Assembly: GCA_014529385.2 (NCBI GenBank)
Contig: CM043957.1
Location: forward strand, 83,867,381-83,931,380
DNA length: 64,000 nucleotides
From: Adiantum capillus-veneris
Lineage: Eukaryota > Streptophyta > Polypodiopsida > Polypodiales > Pteridaceae
Reading direction: 5' to 3'
Shown piece by piece: positions 10,915-21,595 of the stretch; position 1 is the stretch's first letter; every line of letters begins with the position of its first letter. The position numbers were made by a program, and so were the translations under genes. The notes under the pieces are model-generated. The model saw only the letters and a program-made list of their open reading frames with translations, had not been told where the DNA came from and did not search any database.

Positions 10915-11672
10915 GATGGCTAGAATGAATGGATCTCCCAAGGATCGTACCTCCGTAGATGATCAAGCTGATGTCGAAGATACGTGTACTGCAGTAGTCA
11001 TTGAGAGACCGCATGGACCACCACTGGATGGTGTCTTGGCAGGAGGTAATTTCATCCTCTATCGAAAACGCAAGCCATGTGGCTGCTGTCCACCCAAAAA
11101 CGCAACTGCGAGGTGATGAAAGTGCTGCTGTCCACCGATTTTCAACGTGCTCATATGATCCTTGCGGGTCCGGAGCGGTGCAGAGGGTCTGGGGAGGGTG
11201 GGGAATCAAAATAACAACCCCAGGTGGGCTGAAAACAGAGAAAACAGTAGGGGTATATGCCTGAAATCTGGTGGAAATGGAGAGGATTTTTGACGGTGAT
11301 GCACCGGATGCGAAGGCGTGTGGGAAAGCAAGATCCACTAGGTTGGAAGCTGAGCGCTGCCCCTCCATGCTGAAAACACAGCAGATCGCAAAAAATGCAA
11401 ATGCTCCACAAAAGCGCAAGAGGCAGCAAAAACGTCGACGAAATTGCCCAGAAAGTGTAGCGTTGGCAAAAGAAACATCAGATGTGATGGTTGCTTGCAA
11501 AAATGCAGGTGGCAAAGCATTCCTTCACGATGGAAGCTGTCCACATGTTGGCACCACCCCCTCTTGTAGGCAGATTTGCAGAAACGTTGATGCTTTTCAA
11601 AAACGCTGGTTGTTGTGATCGCTTGGGAGGAGAACCGATTGCTGAAGATGATACGCCCCCAACGTTGGCCGA
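10915..11672 (-). other. Interior fragment of another minus-strand LTR element
   Basis: Lies between LTR copy A and the primer site at 11673. It contains more AAAACGC-type short repeats and no recognisable protein. It is probably leader sequence of an element whose remainder was replaced when copy A arrived. Confidence 0.4.
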
Positions 11673-11681
11673 CTGATACCA
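11673..11681 (-). other. Probable iMet primer binding site
   Basis: The reverse complement reads TGGTATCAG, nine bases matching the iMet primer site, directly abutting a TG at 11682. Confidence 0.65.
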
Positions 11682-11695
11682 TGTGAGTGCGCGTG

Positions 11696-11754
<59 letters not shown>

Positions 11755-11939
11755 ACAAATGCTAGATGTGGTGGAAGAGGGGTGATCAGCCCCCGATGAC
11801 TACCAAAGGAGAAGACCCAGACTCGTATAATGATCTGATGATTATGAAATGTGTAACCCCTTGGCCCCATATATATGAGTGCCCAAGGTGGGCACCCAAC
11901 TCAAATAGGCGGTCGGCCCCAAACTCGGGCGACCAGACA
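11682..11939 (-). repeat. 5' LTR of a truncated LTR element
   Basis: Starts TGTGAGTGCG next to the primer site and ends ...CGACCAGACA, so the element strand starts TGTCTGGTCG. It has (GA)n at 11700-11752 and an ATATATATG TATA-like motif near 11868-11876 in the expected upstream position on the element strand. No partner LTR is in the window. Confidence 0.6.
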
Positions 11940-12491
11940 AGGTACAACCAAGTGTCCTAGACCTGTGTGAAGCAGCAGAGTGGTGTAAATCTAATAGGTT
12001 CCAAGATTGATTAACTTGGACTCATCAACACGATCTTGAGTAGTTTGCTAACCTATCACAAGCTCACCAGAAACAAGAGAGATGTAATGCAAACATGGAA
12101 TGGGTTTGTTTATTCATGAAAGGAGCTTTAAGTAGCTCTATAGCCTTGTACCATTACATGTGGAATAATTCCACTCTTCTCTCATTGACTCATACTCTAG
12201 TGACCCTAGGACAAAGCTCACACCTTACAGTCGATTGGTTTCTATCATTGCTGATAGCTCCATGTTAGCTCCGGTGCAAAGTTTTGTTGCTGATCTTCTG
12301 GCATCTTGCTTTCAGTTTCTTGGTGATGTCAGTTACCACTTCACCTCATCTTCGTCATCGACTGCATTACCCTTTTGGTTATTCGTGACCTTCAATTGCC
12401 AGATTTTGCCAAATGGCGAGCATTGCCCGACGTTCGAACTCTTGTAGATGTTCCTTGTCCTTTTCAATGCAGGTGGCTTTTGGTAGTCCAA
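11940..12491. other. Unassigned interval between LTR pieces
   Basis: About 550 bases. Read on the minus strand, 12440-12360 gives a short plausible peptide (EFERRAMLAIWQNLAIE) reminiscent of the coiled-coil part of a Gag, but it is too short and broken to call. Otherwise I see nothing. Confidence 0.35.
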
Positions 12492-13480
12492 TGTCAGGTG
12501 CAGCGGAAGTGTTTATGGATTTAGCTCGGATCTAGTAGTCCGCACAAACACAAGGGACACTTTACTTCACTTGAAGACTAAACGAAACTAAAGGAAAGAG
12601 AGAGACAAGAGAGAGAAAGAGACGACACAGGGATGTCGGGTACCAACCCTCAAGGGCCCCTTGCTTTGTTGCTAGAGCAAGTACTTTCTTTATTCTTACA
12701 CAAATACTCGTACAATGACTAGATGCTGAGATGATGATGCTAAGGGGTACTGATGCTGTGGTACTTGATGACGACGATGGTGTCAAGGCTGAGAACTGAA
12801 AACGCTAGATGTTATGCTGTAGTTTGCTATTGTGGCGGTTCTATGGCGAGGATCTGCAACCGCCGATGCAAGCAAAGGTGGGATGCAAAAATGCTAGCTG
12901 ATCTGGGGCTGAATCTGCAAAGCGCTGGCTGCTTTGGGCTGAAACCAAAAACGCGAGGCTGATCTGGGTGTTGATGGTCGATGTGGTGAGGTTCTGCGAC
13001 CGGGAAGGGTGCTGTACGGCTAGGTTCCAGGTTGATCTAGAAACGTTGGTCTTATGGGCTGAAAACATTGGTCTTCTGATGATGAAAATGCTGGGCTGAT
13101 CCTGGAGAAAACGCTAGAGCTCTTGAGGTGCTGCCGATCGGGTGCCTGCCTCCTTGTGTCTCTGCATTCATCTGCTCTCTACGGGCGCCCCATGCTTTCT
13201 TTTATAGGTCCTTGAGCCATATTCCCTACCTACATTCCAACAAGGGTAAATGAAAAGTCACTTATTAATAAATGACCTCTAATAGGTGGTTCACGTGGTA
13301 AAATGCCTGCATGATGAAATGCTGTCCTGTACAAGAGAGGGTATGCAACTATGACCGGCCTGGGCATGCATGCCCTGCTAGAGGCTCACAAAGGTGCCAT
13401 GCTCAGTCTTAAGCTAATGACTCATGCTAGACTATAACAGAAGCATGTCTGCGTATGGCAAGTGAAGTGCGCACGTGACA
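12492..13480 (-). repeat. LTR-like copy B of the same family
   Basis: Starts TGTCAGGTGCAGCGGAAG, matching the start of copy A (TGTAAGGTGCAACGGAAG), and ends GCACGTGACA. It has CTCAAGGGCCCC, AACGCTAG-type repeats (12787-13120) and TTTTATAGG near 13200, a TATA box in the element sense. The (GA)n is short and interrupted here (12596-12625). Confidence 0.65.
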
Positions 13481-13525
13481 TCCAAGTTTTTGATATGAAG
13501 TAGAAGAGTAAGCTTTTGGTGGATT

Positions 13526-14221
13526 TCATGTGCACATTTAACTCTATGTGCATGTGGACAAGCTAACTCTTACTTCTAGAGTTGGACAACCTAGAAGTGT
13601 TTTGGCACTCTTGTGAGCTTGTACGCAAGACTGTATGCCCAGGCACTTTAGAGTAGTTGCATACTCTTTGATTCCACAAGAGCACAACCAATGTTTGCTA
13701 GGTGTAAGCACTGGGGAGTGTTCCCATATAGAAGCATTAATACCAAGCCTAGGCAGTAACCACCTACGAAGCACCTCTTATTAAGGGGTTTTAACCATTT
13801 AAAGAAGAATTAATACCAAGCCTAGGCAGTAACTGCATACGAAGCACCTCATATTAACTTATTAATAAGTGACATTTACATTAATTTACCAAGTCATCAG
13901 GTTTTTGGAAGCCTTTACTCAACCCTGAAGCTTTGACATATATAAGCAACCCTAGGGTTAACTTCTCCAAGTAAGTTCAGCACTAGATTAGTACCAGCGC
14001 ACCTTAGCACCCTAGCGTATCCAAGAACCATCCATGGCGTTTTTGCACCATCAGCGTCGGCGTTTTTCCATCAGTACTTCTAGCGCTTGCAGATTCAGCC
14101 CCGTTGCACGATATCAGCTAGCGTTTTGCAAAATCAGCCCTATATCTTCATCGATTTCAGATTTCAGCCCTAGTTTTGTAATCAGATTGCAGGTCCAACC
14201 CAGATCAGCCCTAGCTTTTTT
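13526..14221 (+). repeat. LTR fragment E, opposite orientation
   Basis: From TCATGTGCACATTTAACTC onwards this is the reverse complement of the end of copies A-D. It continues through AGTAGTTGCATA, a TATA box (ACATATATAAG near 13935-13945) and a downstream block of AGCGTTTT repeats. It stops abruptly at 14221, where copy D begins in inverted orientation. Confidence 0.6.
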
Positions 14222-14337
14222 AGGCATGCACAGCCTGCGTACAGGCTCACAAGGTTGCCATAACACTTCCTAGGTGGTAAACCTAGAAGTAGGTACAACT
14301 TGTCCACATGCACATAGGGTTAGATGTCCACGTGACA
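14222..14337 (-). repeat. 3' LTR end (copy D) of the gypsy pol relic
   Basis: GGCATGCACAGCCTGCGTACAG to ...CCACGTGACA matches the terminal 115 bases of copies A and C. It is followed on the right by TCTCCCCCTTTTC, a polypurine tract on the minus strand, which marks it as a 3' LTR remnant of the relic to its right. Confidence 0.65.
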
Positions 14338-14344
14338 TCTCCCC

Positions 14345-16205
14345 CTTTTCAAGGTGAGGTACTGATACCGAGTTGCGTGGCTTCCATATAGTCCGCCAAC
14401 AACTCTTGGGAGTCTGCGAAGAACTCTTCGCCGGCCACTCTGCTGTGTGGGTCCCGATACTTGAACTTTAGGAAACTTTGCAATGCTTGCTGCTCTGGGC
14501 TGTGCCAAAAGCAATGCAGAATAAACTGCTTCGGCTCATGTCTTCAACTTCGTCTACGATCTCAAGTTCATTTCCTTAAAGAATCTCCTTTGAGGAATAT
14601 TCCTACAACCACTTCAAACACAACATCATAGACATATCTGTTCCTTGTCGAGTGACTTGAAAAAGACTGTGCTTCGTAAATGACTGTGCATGGAATGGAG
14701 ATGAACAATGTGACTGAGTGTCAAACCGTTCACCAAACACATGCCGAAAGCGTGATCTAAACTTGACTTTTTGACCTACAATGGTGAAACACCGTGTTTT
14801 CCTTGAATGCAAACTCTTCATCTTTTCTATAGTGATCTTCATGCATCTGTGCTCATCCGTGAGTGAATCATGTGCATCGTGCAATATGGCTTCCCTATGA
14901 AAAGGTAACTCATAAAGACAGAAATACAAGAGACCGTCATGAATGAGAGACTCGGACAATGCATACTGATTAATAATGCGAACAAAAGATACTTCATGAA
15001 TGGGTACTGTGGACCTTGACTCGAGAGCCAAGATCGGTCCTGCGTGACTGATCGTATCTGCAATTGGGTTAGCTTTACTAGGAACACAATCAATCAAACC
15101 ACCAATTTGCTCACAAGACCGGAACCATCTAGTTTGACGGTCACCCTACCCGGTATTGATTGGAGCAACTTGAAGGCCTGATGACCCTTATGAACAATCA
15201 AATCTTTATCATGCAAAAAATGCGTGTCGTGCTTGGATAAGGAATGTCAGAAAGAGATTCCTTTTCATGTAATGAATGATTCTTTTCTAGACTGTGGGAC
15301 TTTGCACTGAGAGAGACTATGAGATTGCGTGTTTTATCCTCTGTCAAAACATGAGAGTGAAAGATTAATAGCAAAGACGGAATCTTCTTGTCACAGTGAA
15401 GGACCACGGGAGGTGCTCCTTTAATTGTGAGAGAGAGTGTTCTCTTTCCAATCAATTTGTGTTTGTGGATTATGACCTTTAAACCACTTGATGCCAAAAA
15501 TCAAATCACGTTTTTTGAGAGGAGAAACGACAAACTTTTGACGAAAACGGACATTTTGAACTAACACAGCCACAAGGTAGGATCTGTACGTACGTACGGA
15601 TCTGTACGGTACGGTACGTCCGTACCATACGGTACCCTATCGTACGAATTCGGTTTTTTTTTTTGGGGCGGAGTGCTGTGGGTAATGTGTGGAATTAAAC
15701 CCTATTGTGGCATGAATTTTTGGTTTGCCCTTCTTTAGCCTTATCCCAACACCTAGTTTTGTAGACATTTGGATACAACTTGCATTTGTAGAGCACACAC
15801 GAACGTCATTGCGGTGGTGAATATAGGAGGGCAAGCACCATTGGGAACTCGTATGAAAGCTTTGCCTTGGTTTACAGAATAGTCAACTAACATCCTTGGA
15901 GTGATACTTATGAATTTTTTATCAAGTACAGATTGTATTGTAGGTTTTTGGCATTTAAAAAAAACCCTACGAATTTTACGTACCTAACAACTCTATCCAT
16001 TCGGTACTACGTACAGGTCGTACCAAATACGTATCGTACCTTACGTACCTTACCACCTTGCACAGCCACATTCGAACATTCATGCGTGAAAGAAGTGCAT
16101 GCCAGGAGCAAATCCAGAGATAACAATGAGATCTATTGGAACAGCTTCTAAACGTGCGCTCTTCCCGAGAGAGTCACTTATCACACCGAATATGGTGTAT
16201 GCTCA
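14345..16205 (-). pseudogene. Gypsy protease/RNase H/integrase relic lacking RT
   Basis: Read on the minus strand from right to left: a protease remnant (SDSLGKSARLEAVPIDL, then SGFAPGMH, then DLIFGIKWFKGHNPQ), interrupted by the MITE at 15573-16060. Next is an RNase H end (KGHQAFKLLQ near 15190), then a segment like the RNase H/integrase linker and integrase zinc-binding region (LIHDGLLYFCLYELPF..., ILHDAHDSLTDEH near 14960-14840). Many stops and frame changes. Only about 320 bases separate the FGIKWF motif from RNase H, far too little to hold an RT domain. The plus-strand relic at 17785-20010 has the same gap. Confidence 0.65.
15573..16060. mobile_element. hAT-like MITE inserted in the gypsy relic
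   Basis: Ends CAAGGTAGG... and ...CCACCTTG form short inverted repeats (CAAGGTAGG against CAAGGTGGT). An 8-bp target duplication CACAGCCA flanks it at 15565-15572 and 16061-16068. Subterminal regions are packed with GTACG/CGTAC motifs, a hallmark of hAT transposase binding regions. No transposase is present; the inside has no useful open frame. Class is inferred from the 8-bp duplication and the CA(A/G)NG-type end. Confidence 0.68.
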
Positions 16206-16327
16206 GGATGAGTGATCAGTGTGTGCTCAAGGTTCCTTTTACTGAAGGGAAGGGGGAGCCTTTCTTGACTTAATGAGAGATGGTGCAATGACCAAAACAA
16301 AAGAGAACAGAAGATTGTGAGAGATAG

Positions 16328-16380
<53 letters not shown>

Positions 16381-17265
16381 TAGAAAATGGGGTCCCAAAC
16401 CCCCCTCCAAGGGCCCCCCTCTCCATTGCTAGAGATGTATTTGCTTTGGATTGCACAAAGTTTGGTACAATGGTTCTAAAAGCTGTGATGCTTGAGGATG
16501 ATGACGTCGACGACGACGACGATGATGACGGCGATGCGACGATGTCGAAGCTAATGGCTGAAATTTGAAAACGCTAGGAATGCTGATGGGATCTTGCACA
16601 AGCGGCGAGGCTAATGGGCTGAACTGTTGTTGTCGGCGACGAAAACTGAAAACGCTAATTGATCTGCTGCCTGAAAACTGAAAATGGTTTCTTGGCCGCG
16701 ATGGGAATGGCGACTGCAACGAGGTATGGCTGATCTGCTGTGGTACTGCCACGGGGTGCTGATGACGAAGCAAAAACGCTGCTGGCTGAAAACGCTGATG
16801 CAAAACGCTAGGTACTGATGGCTGAAAACGCTGATGATGGTGATCGCCAGGTCCTAGGTGCTACTGGTTCTGAGAGGCTCTTCTTCCTGCTCCTCTGGCT
16901 TCTACTGGTTCACCAAGGGCTGGTTAAATAGGTGCACAAGGCTGGGTCGGGCAAGCTTCTCAACAAACCCCATGATTTGGAATTTGAATAGTCACTTTAC
17001 GAATAAAAATCCCTGTTAAGAGGTGGTTCACGCACGGTAGGGAGAGTGGTCCTGTGCGGTGAAAATGCTTATGCTTGATGTAGGGTACTGATGCTAGAGC
17101 TAATGGGTTGTGCAATCCGAGGGTATGTAGCGACTCTTAAGTGCCTGGGCGTGCACGGCTTGCGTATAGGCTCACAACGTTGCCAGAACACTTCCTAGGC
17201 TACCTGAACGCTAGAAGTAGGTATAGCTCGTGTTCATGCACATAGGGTCTGATGTGCATGTGACA
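16206..17265 (-). repeat. LTR-like copy C
   Basis: The left edge is uncertain (around 16206). It shares with copy A the order GATGAGTG, TGTGCTCAAG, (GA)n (16332-16375), CCTCCAAGGGCCCCCCTC, AACGCTAG repeats, and GGCTCACAACGTTGCCAGAACACTTCC up to ...GCATGTGACA. Positions 17266-17279 (TACTCCCACCCTTA) are a purine run on the minus strand, so it behaves as a 3' LTR. The sequence to the right, however, is a leader in the plus orientation, so the junction is rearranged. Confidence 0.65.
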
Positions 17266-17344
17266 TACTCCCACCCTTAGTTCATCGGGTGCGCTCCCGT
17301 GTTCATCGCTTTGTCTTAAGGGCCATTAAGCCATAAATAACCAC

Positions 17345-17784
17345 ATAATTTTTTATTTATTTTTTGCTTGTTTGAGATTGCACATAACCGAGCGTCTCGA
17401 TCTCTTTAATGTGTTTATGAATAGTGGCAAGTAACCCAAAATGAAGGGCTTGTCTAGCCTCCTCTTATTCCTCTTTTCACTCATCGAGAGCGGAGCTTGC
17501 ACATTGCGGCATACTAATTGACGCGAGGTTGGAAGAAGCAATCGTGGTGCGAGCGCAAGGCCACCAAAGGGTGCACCTGTAGGAAAGAGTTGAGCTTAGG
17601 TAAGAGAAAAGCCTTCTTAAACGCAGATTGCAAGTAGTACCAAGTACCAAGAACAAGTACCCCAAGTACCAAGAACCCTAAATACCCCAAGTACCACGAA
17701 CCTCAAGTACCCAAGTACCCCAAGAACCCTAAGTACCCAAGTACCCCAAGACCTCAAGTACCGGAGTACCCTAGTACTCAGTGC
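17345..17784 (+). other. Leader of the plus-strand gypsy relic
   Basis: Matches the reverse complement of the leader at 9480-9690 (GCTTGTT..., AGTAACCC, GAAGGGCTTG, CCTCTTTTCACTCAT). From 17637 to 17775 there are irregular tandem AAGTACC/CCCAAGTACC repeats. Confidence 0.65.
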
Positions 17785-18900
17785 ATGGTTGTCATTCGAA
17801 GTGAAATGGATACTCTACGTGAAGGTGATCATAGTGGAATTGGAGGAGTCCCTATACCAGGAGGACCGTTTCCGGATCTATGCCATGGATTGTGCCAAAG
17901 TTTATGAAGGCTTTGGTAAAATTCATGATGGAGATGATGCTACAACAGGAGGCTCAGCCAGCCGCCGCAGTCGAAAGGGAAAAGAAAGCTCAGTGAGCCG
18001 AAGTCGAAAGGGAAAGGAAGCTCAGCCAATTGAACCCAAACGGGAAAAGGAGGCTCAGCGGGCCACCTTGGAAAGGGAACTCATGGCTGTAGAGAGGGAA
18101 TGTGTAGCTCAACGTGTAGGTGCTGAAGTAAGGAGGGTAGCTATGGAGCTAGAGCTTGAGCAAGCATCTGAAGCTCAATGCATAGCGGTTGAAGAAAAGA
18201 GGGCAACTAAGGAGCCAGAGCGTGAGGCGCTACGAGACCAACACATGCAAGACGTGATCGTGCACGTGCTCTTCTTGGAGAGCAATCCACTAAGATGGAT
18301 GCATCTTTGATTTACTCTTGGTTGCATCAATTGAACGCTTACTTTGCTACTACCAAGAAAAGCAGTCAAAGTAAACTTTTGACTGTTGCCATGTATTTGT
18401 TGGGTGATGCCATTAATTGGTATCAAGCCTGACAAGAGGCACAATTGGCCGAATATCTTGAGCATGCCGTGGATGGTGAACCACTTTCTTATAGTTGGGT
18501 CAACTTTCAAGATAAGCTCAAGGCTCGTTTAATGCCACCGCAATACCTTGATGGGTTGAAGGACCATTGCAGAGACCTCAAGCGAAATGGGACTCCTGTT
18601 ATGTCGTTTTCTAACCTTTTTTTGCAGATTGGTGTGCGTTTGCGTAAGTCGGATAAGGATCGCAAGGATGCTTTCCTCTTTGTTTTGGACGAGTACATCA
18701 AATACGATGTAGAAGTCGTAGATCCTACCGACTACAATGCTGTTGTCAGGATAGCTCTGAAGCAAGAAATGAAGCACAACAAAGGTAAGCCGAAGGAGAA
18801 CAAGTCAAGTACCTTGTAGAACCCTTTAAACCAACAAGAGAATGGTAAGAACCATAGCACCTCTTCTTCTCGATCTTCCACTACACCTAGAGCACAAAAC
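17785..18900 (+). pseudogene. Gypsy gag relic (plus strand)
   Basis: The start at 17785 gives MVVIRSEMDTLREGD, matching the start of the minus-strand relic at 9310. A frameshift follows. The frame at 17789-18310 then holds the charged coiled-coil (KREKEAQRATLERELMAVE). The Gag core resumes as SWLHQLNAYFATT, MYLLGDAINWYQA, a stop near 18430, SYSWVNFQDKLKARLMPPQYL and DEYIKYDVEVVDPTDYNAV. It ends KHNKGKPKENKSS. Gag is split into at least three frames. Confidence 0.85.
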
Positions 18901-20010
18901 TCTTCACCTATACTAGTGATAATAACGAAAGGCTAAAACCTAGGAAACCCCTAAGGAGACACCTGATGAAAAATCTACTCAAGAAATAGGAGGAGGTTGG
19001 TTAAGTCTTGAAGAACGAACCGAGTATGGCAAGGAAGGAAGATGCTTTTTTAGTGTCACACTAAAGGTCTCATGAAACGAGATTGTCCCAAGAAAGAACC
19101 ACAAAAGAATCCACAAAAGAACCCACAAAACCCACATCTTTTGTTAGTGTCATAATTGAGCAAACTAATGTGCCTTTAATGATCATCTAGATGAGTCTCT
19201 CATAAAATGTTATGGTCATGGGAATGGCCATCAATGCATTGTGATCTTGTTTGATGTTGGCAGTATGCATGATGTGGTTAGTGATTCTCTTGTGAAGAGC
19301 GCAGTCTAGCAGCTATTCAAGTGGATCCCATTGTGGTCTCTGGATTTTCTCCTGGCATGCACTCTTCAATCTCGCTTGAATGTCCTAAAACAGTTTTGGT
19401 TCAAGATGTAGGTTTTCGTCTCAAGTTTGTTGTTTCTCCGCTCTAGATGTGATATGATTTTTGGCATGAAGTGGTTTCATGAGTTTGATCCACAAGTTAA
19501 TCGCATAGAAAAATCTCTGTGTGTGTGTGTGTGTGTGCACGCGCCCCTTTATTTAGGGTGTTTCTCCCGCATTCATTCGGTGTGAGCAAAGTATTCCTTC
19601 TTTGTCATTAAATCTCTCACTCTCATGTTTTGAAAGGGGATAAAACACACAGTCCAGTAGCATCTCTCAGTACACAGTCAAATTAGTTCTGAACAGAGTC
19701 AGTCATTGCGTGATAAGGAACCTCTCGCTATCATTCATTCTCTAAAGCATGAGAATCATTTTGTGTATGGTAGAGATTTCAGTGTCAGTATTGATCATCA
19801 AGCCCTCAAGTGGCTCCAACCCATGCCTAGTACATTTTGGAGTGACCATCAAGCTAGATGGTGGAAGTGCCTATCTTTCAGAGGCCATGTGGCTAGTTGT
19901 ACAGTTTCCAGATTGTCGCCTTTGGGCCGCTTTGAAATCAATGATGTACTTGCCCTCAAAATTGGCGACATTTGGACGTTATGAGTGTTTGTTCAAGTAA
20001 TAGAAATCAG
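18901..20010 (+). pseudogene. Gypsy protease and RNase H relic lacking RT
   Basis: A damaged zinc knuckle is read near 19045-19090 (C-F-x-C-H...MKRDCPKK). The protease remnant is near 19240-19500: LFDVGSMHDVVSDSLVKSA, where D-V-G replaces D-S/T-G, and IFGMKWFHEFDP. A (TG)n run interrupts it at 19519-19537. The RNase H core follows at 19706-19850: LRDKEPLAIIHSLKHENHF, YGRDFSVSIDHQALKWLQ. Between FGMKWF and RNase H only about 340 bases remain, so no RT domain fits. Same architecture as the relic at 14345-16205. Confidence 0.72.
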
Positions 20011-20016
20011 CCTCTT

Positions 20017-20064
<48 letters not shown>

Positions 20065-20457
20065 GAGATGTTCAAGCCATTGGAGAGGGCTCCCCTTTCA
20101 TAGACTGGGTTGCCCATAGAGGGCTGCCCACTAACCTCCCAAATAAGAAGCTCGTGGGAAGTATCATAACCTCCCTAATGACTTCGTCATTGTTGGAAAT
20201 ACCCCACTCATTGAATGCCACGTTGTCCTCTCATTGGCGGAAGCAGGTAAAGTGGAAGGGTGGTTGCTAATACTGCAGGCACTTGTGCGGTTCCACTCCT
20301 TTTTTTTTTCGTTTTGATGAATTGCTTACGCCTCCAAAAAGGAAGGTTCCTGGGTGGTTGCCTTCATTGACCAGCTGGTTATGAAGAGTAAAGGAAGTCT
20401 CCTCCTAAATGCAGCCCACCCAGCAAGTGCTATGTGGTATAGGCAGGGAATGCCTAT
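20011..20457. other. (GA)n and unassigned flank of the copia element
   Basis: (GA)n at 20022-20061, then about 390 bases without recognisable coding. The last five bases (CCTAT, 20453-20457) are the left target duplication of the copia element. Confidence 0.5.
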
Positions 20458-20642
20458 TGTTGGGTCTAAAGGCCCTCCTTGGCCTCCTTGTATACATTAT
20501 TTTTACTCACTTATAGTGGGGGTGGGAACCACCCCTTGGGCCATTTAAATGGCCCAACTTTATAATGTACCCTAACATATAATAACAAAAGATTGAGATA
20601 GCGTGCTGGCGGTTTTTGCCATACGCGAATAGACCTGTGTGG

Positions 20643-20696
<54 letters not shown>

Positions 20697-20732
20697 CACA
20701 GGTGACAGCAAGAAGTTCCATCATCCCCTTCA
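20458..20732 (+). repeat. 5' LTR of the copia element
   Basis: TGTTGGGTCTAAAGG...CCCCTTCA. It contains a TATA-like TTTATAAT near 20559-20566 and (CT)n at 20644-20693, between the likely transcription start and the LTR end. It has a 12-bp duplication near the start that the 3' LTR lacks, and a longer (CT)n. Confidence 0.95.
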
Positions 20733-20735
20733 AAC

Positions 20736-20747
20736 TGGTATCAGAGC
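20736..20747 (+). other. Primer binding site, initiator tRNA-Met
   Basis: TGGTATCAGAGC, a perfect 12-base match, three bases after the 5' LTR end. Confidence 0.95.
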
Positions 20748-21595
20748 AAGGCTACGTGCCTTGGGCGATTCCCTCTCGCGTAGGTAGTATTTTCTCTGTC
20801 CTGTGCAGATTTTCTCTCTCTAGAAACAACAGCAGAGGAGCTTTCTCTCTCTTCTCCAAGTACGGTACGGTGTCTACCATTGCTCACACGCTGAAAACAG
20901 AGAATTACAGGTCCAAAACAGGTGTTTTTGGCTAAAAACAGGCCGTTTTCTGCATATAAATAGCAAAAACAGGTTTGCAGGTTAACACCGGGCACTTTGG
21001 GGAACTCAATTTCACGTTTGGAATTGGGGCTTTTTGCTGCTTTGCTGAAATTTGTCAAATTTCAGCAATTTTTTGCGACAAAACTTGGGGCTTTTGCTAA
21101 TTTCAGCAAAAACTATCAAGTTCACTCCTTACAGGTGCAGGTGGCGAAGTTATAGTGGAAAATTGAGCAGTGAGAATTTGGGGCTTTTCCTGTTTTTGAA
21201 AATTCAACAATATTTCACTTATGTACTTACATTTGTGGTCAATTTGAGCAGAGAGATTGAGGCTTGTGGAGCCTCTAAGTGTTTATTCTATCATTTGAGC
21301 AACTTTTACCTCTTATGTGTATTGCCAAATGTACTTTATGCAGTGAAGCTGTGGCATGTACAACATTGGGGTCATTGCAAATGCATTTGGTGATGTATAC
21401 TTGATGCGAGGTTGCTCTATGCGTTAAGTTTGACATGCTCAATATGTCTTCTTGCTGAAAATTTTACTTTTAAAGTAAATTACAGCATTATAGTTGTTCT
21501 TCCAGACACTTTTACAGTGTTTACTTGCGTTTGCTCTTGCCGTACAGTGCTTGTACTTCTTGGCTGAAAATTATCAGCTTTTGTTTTGTCTCATC
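20748..21595 (+). other. Copia leader
   Basis: Long untranslated leader, T-rich and with repeated GCTGAAAAT/TTTCAGCAA words. No gene seen. Confidence 0.7.

Noticed and set aside
10844-11515. 223-codon open frame on the minus strand
   Set aside because: It crosses the junction between LTR copy A and the neighbouring element interior, and has no family motif; most likely chance.
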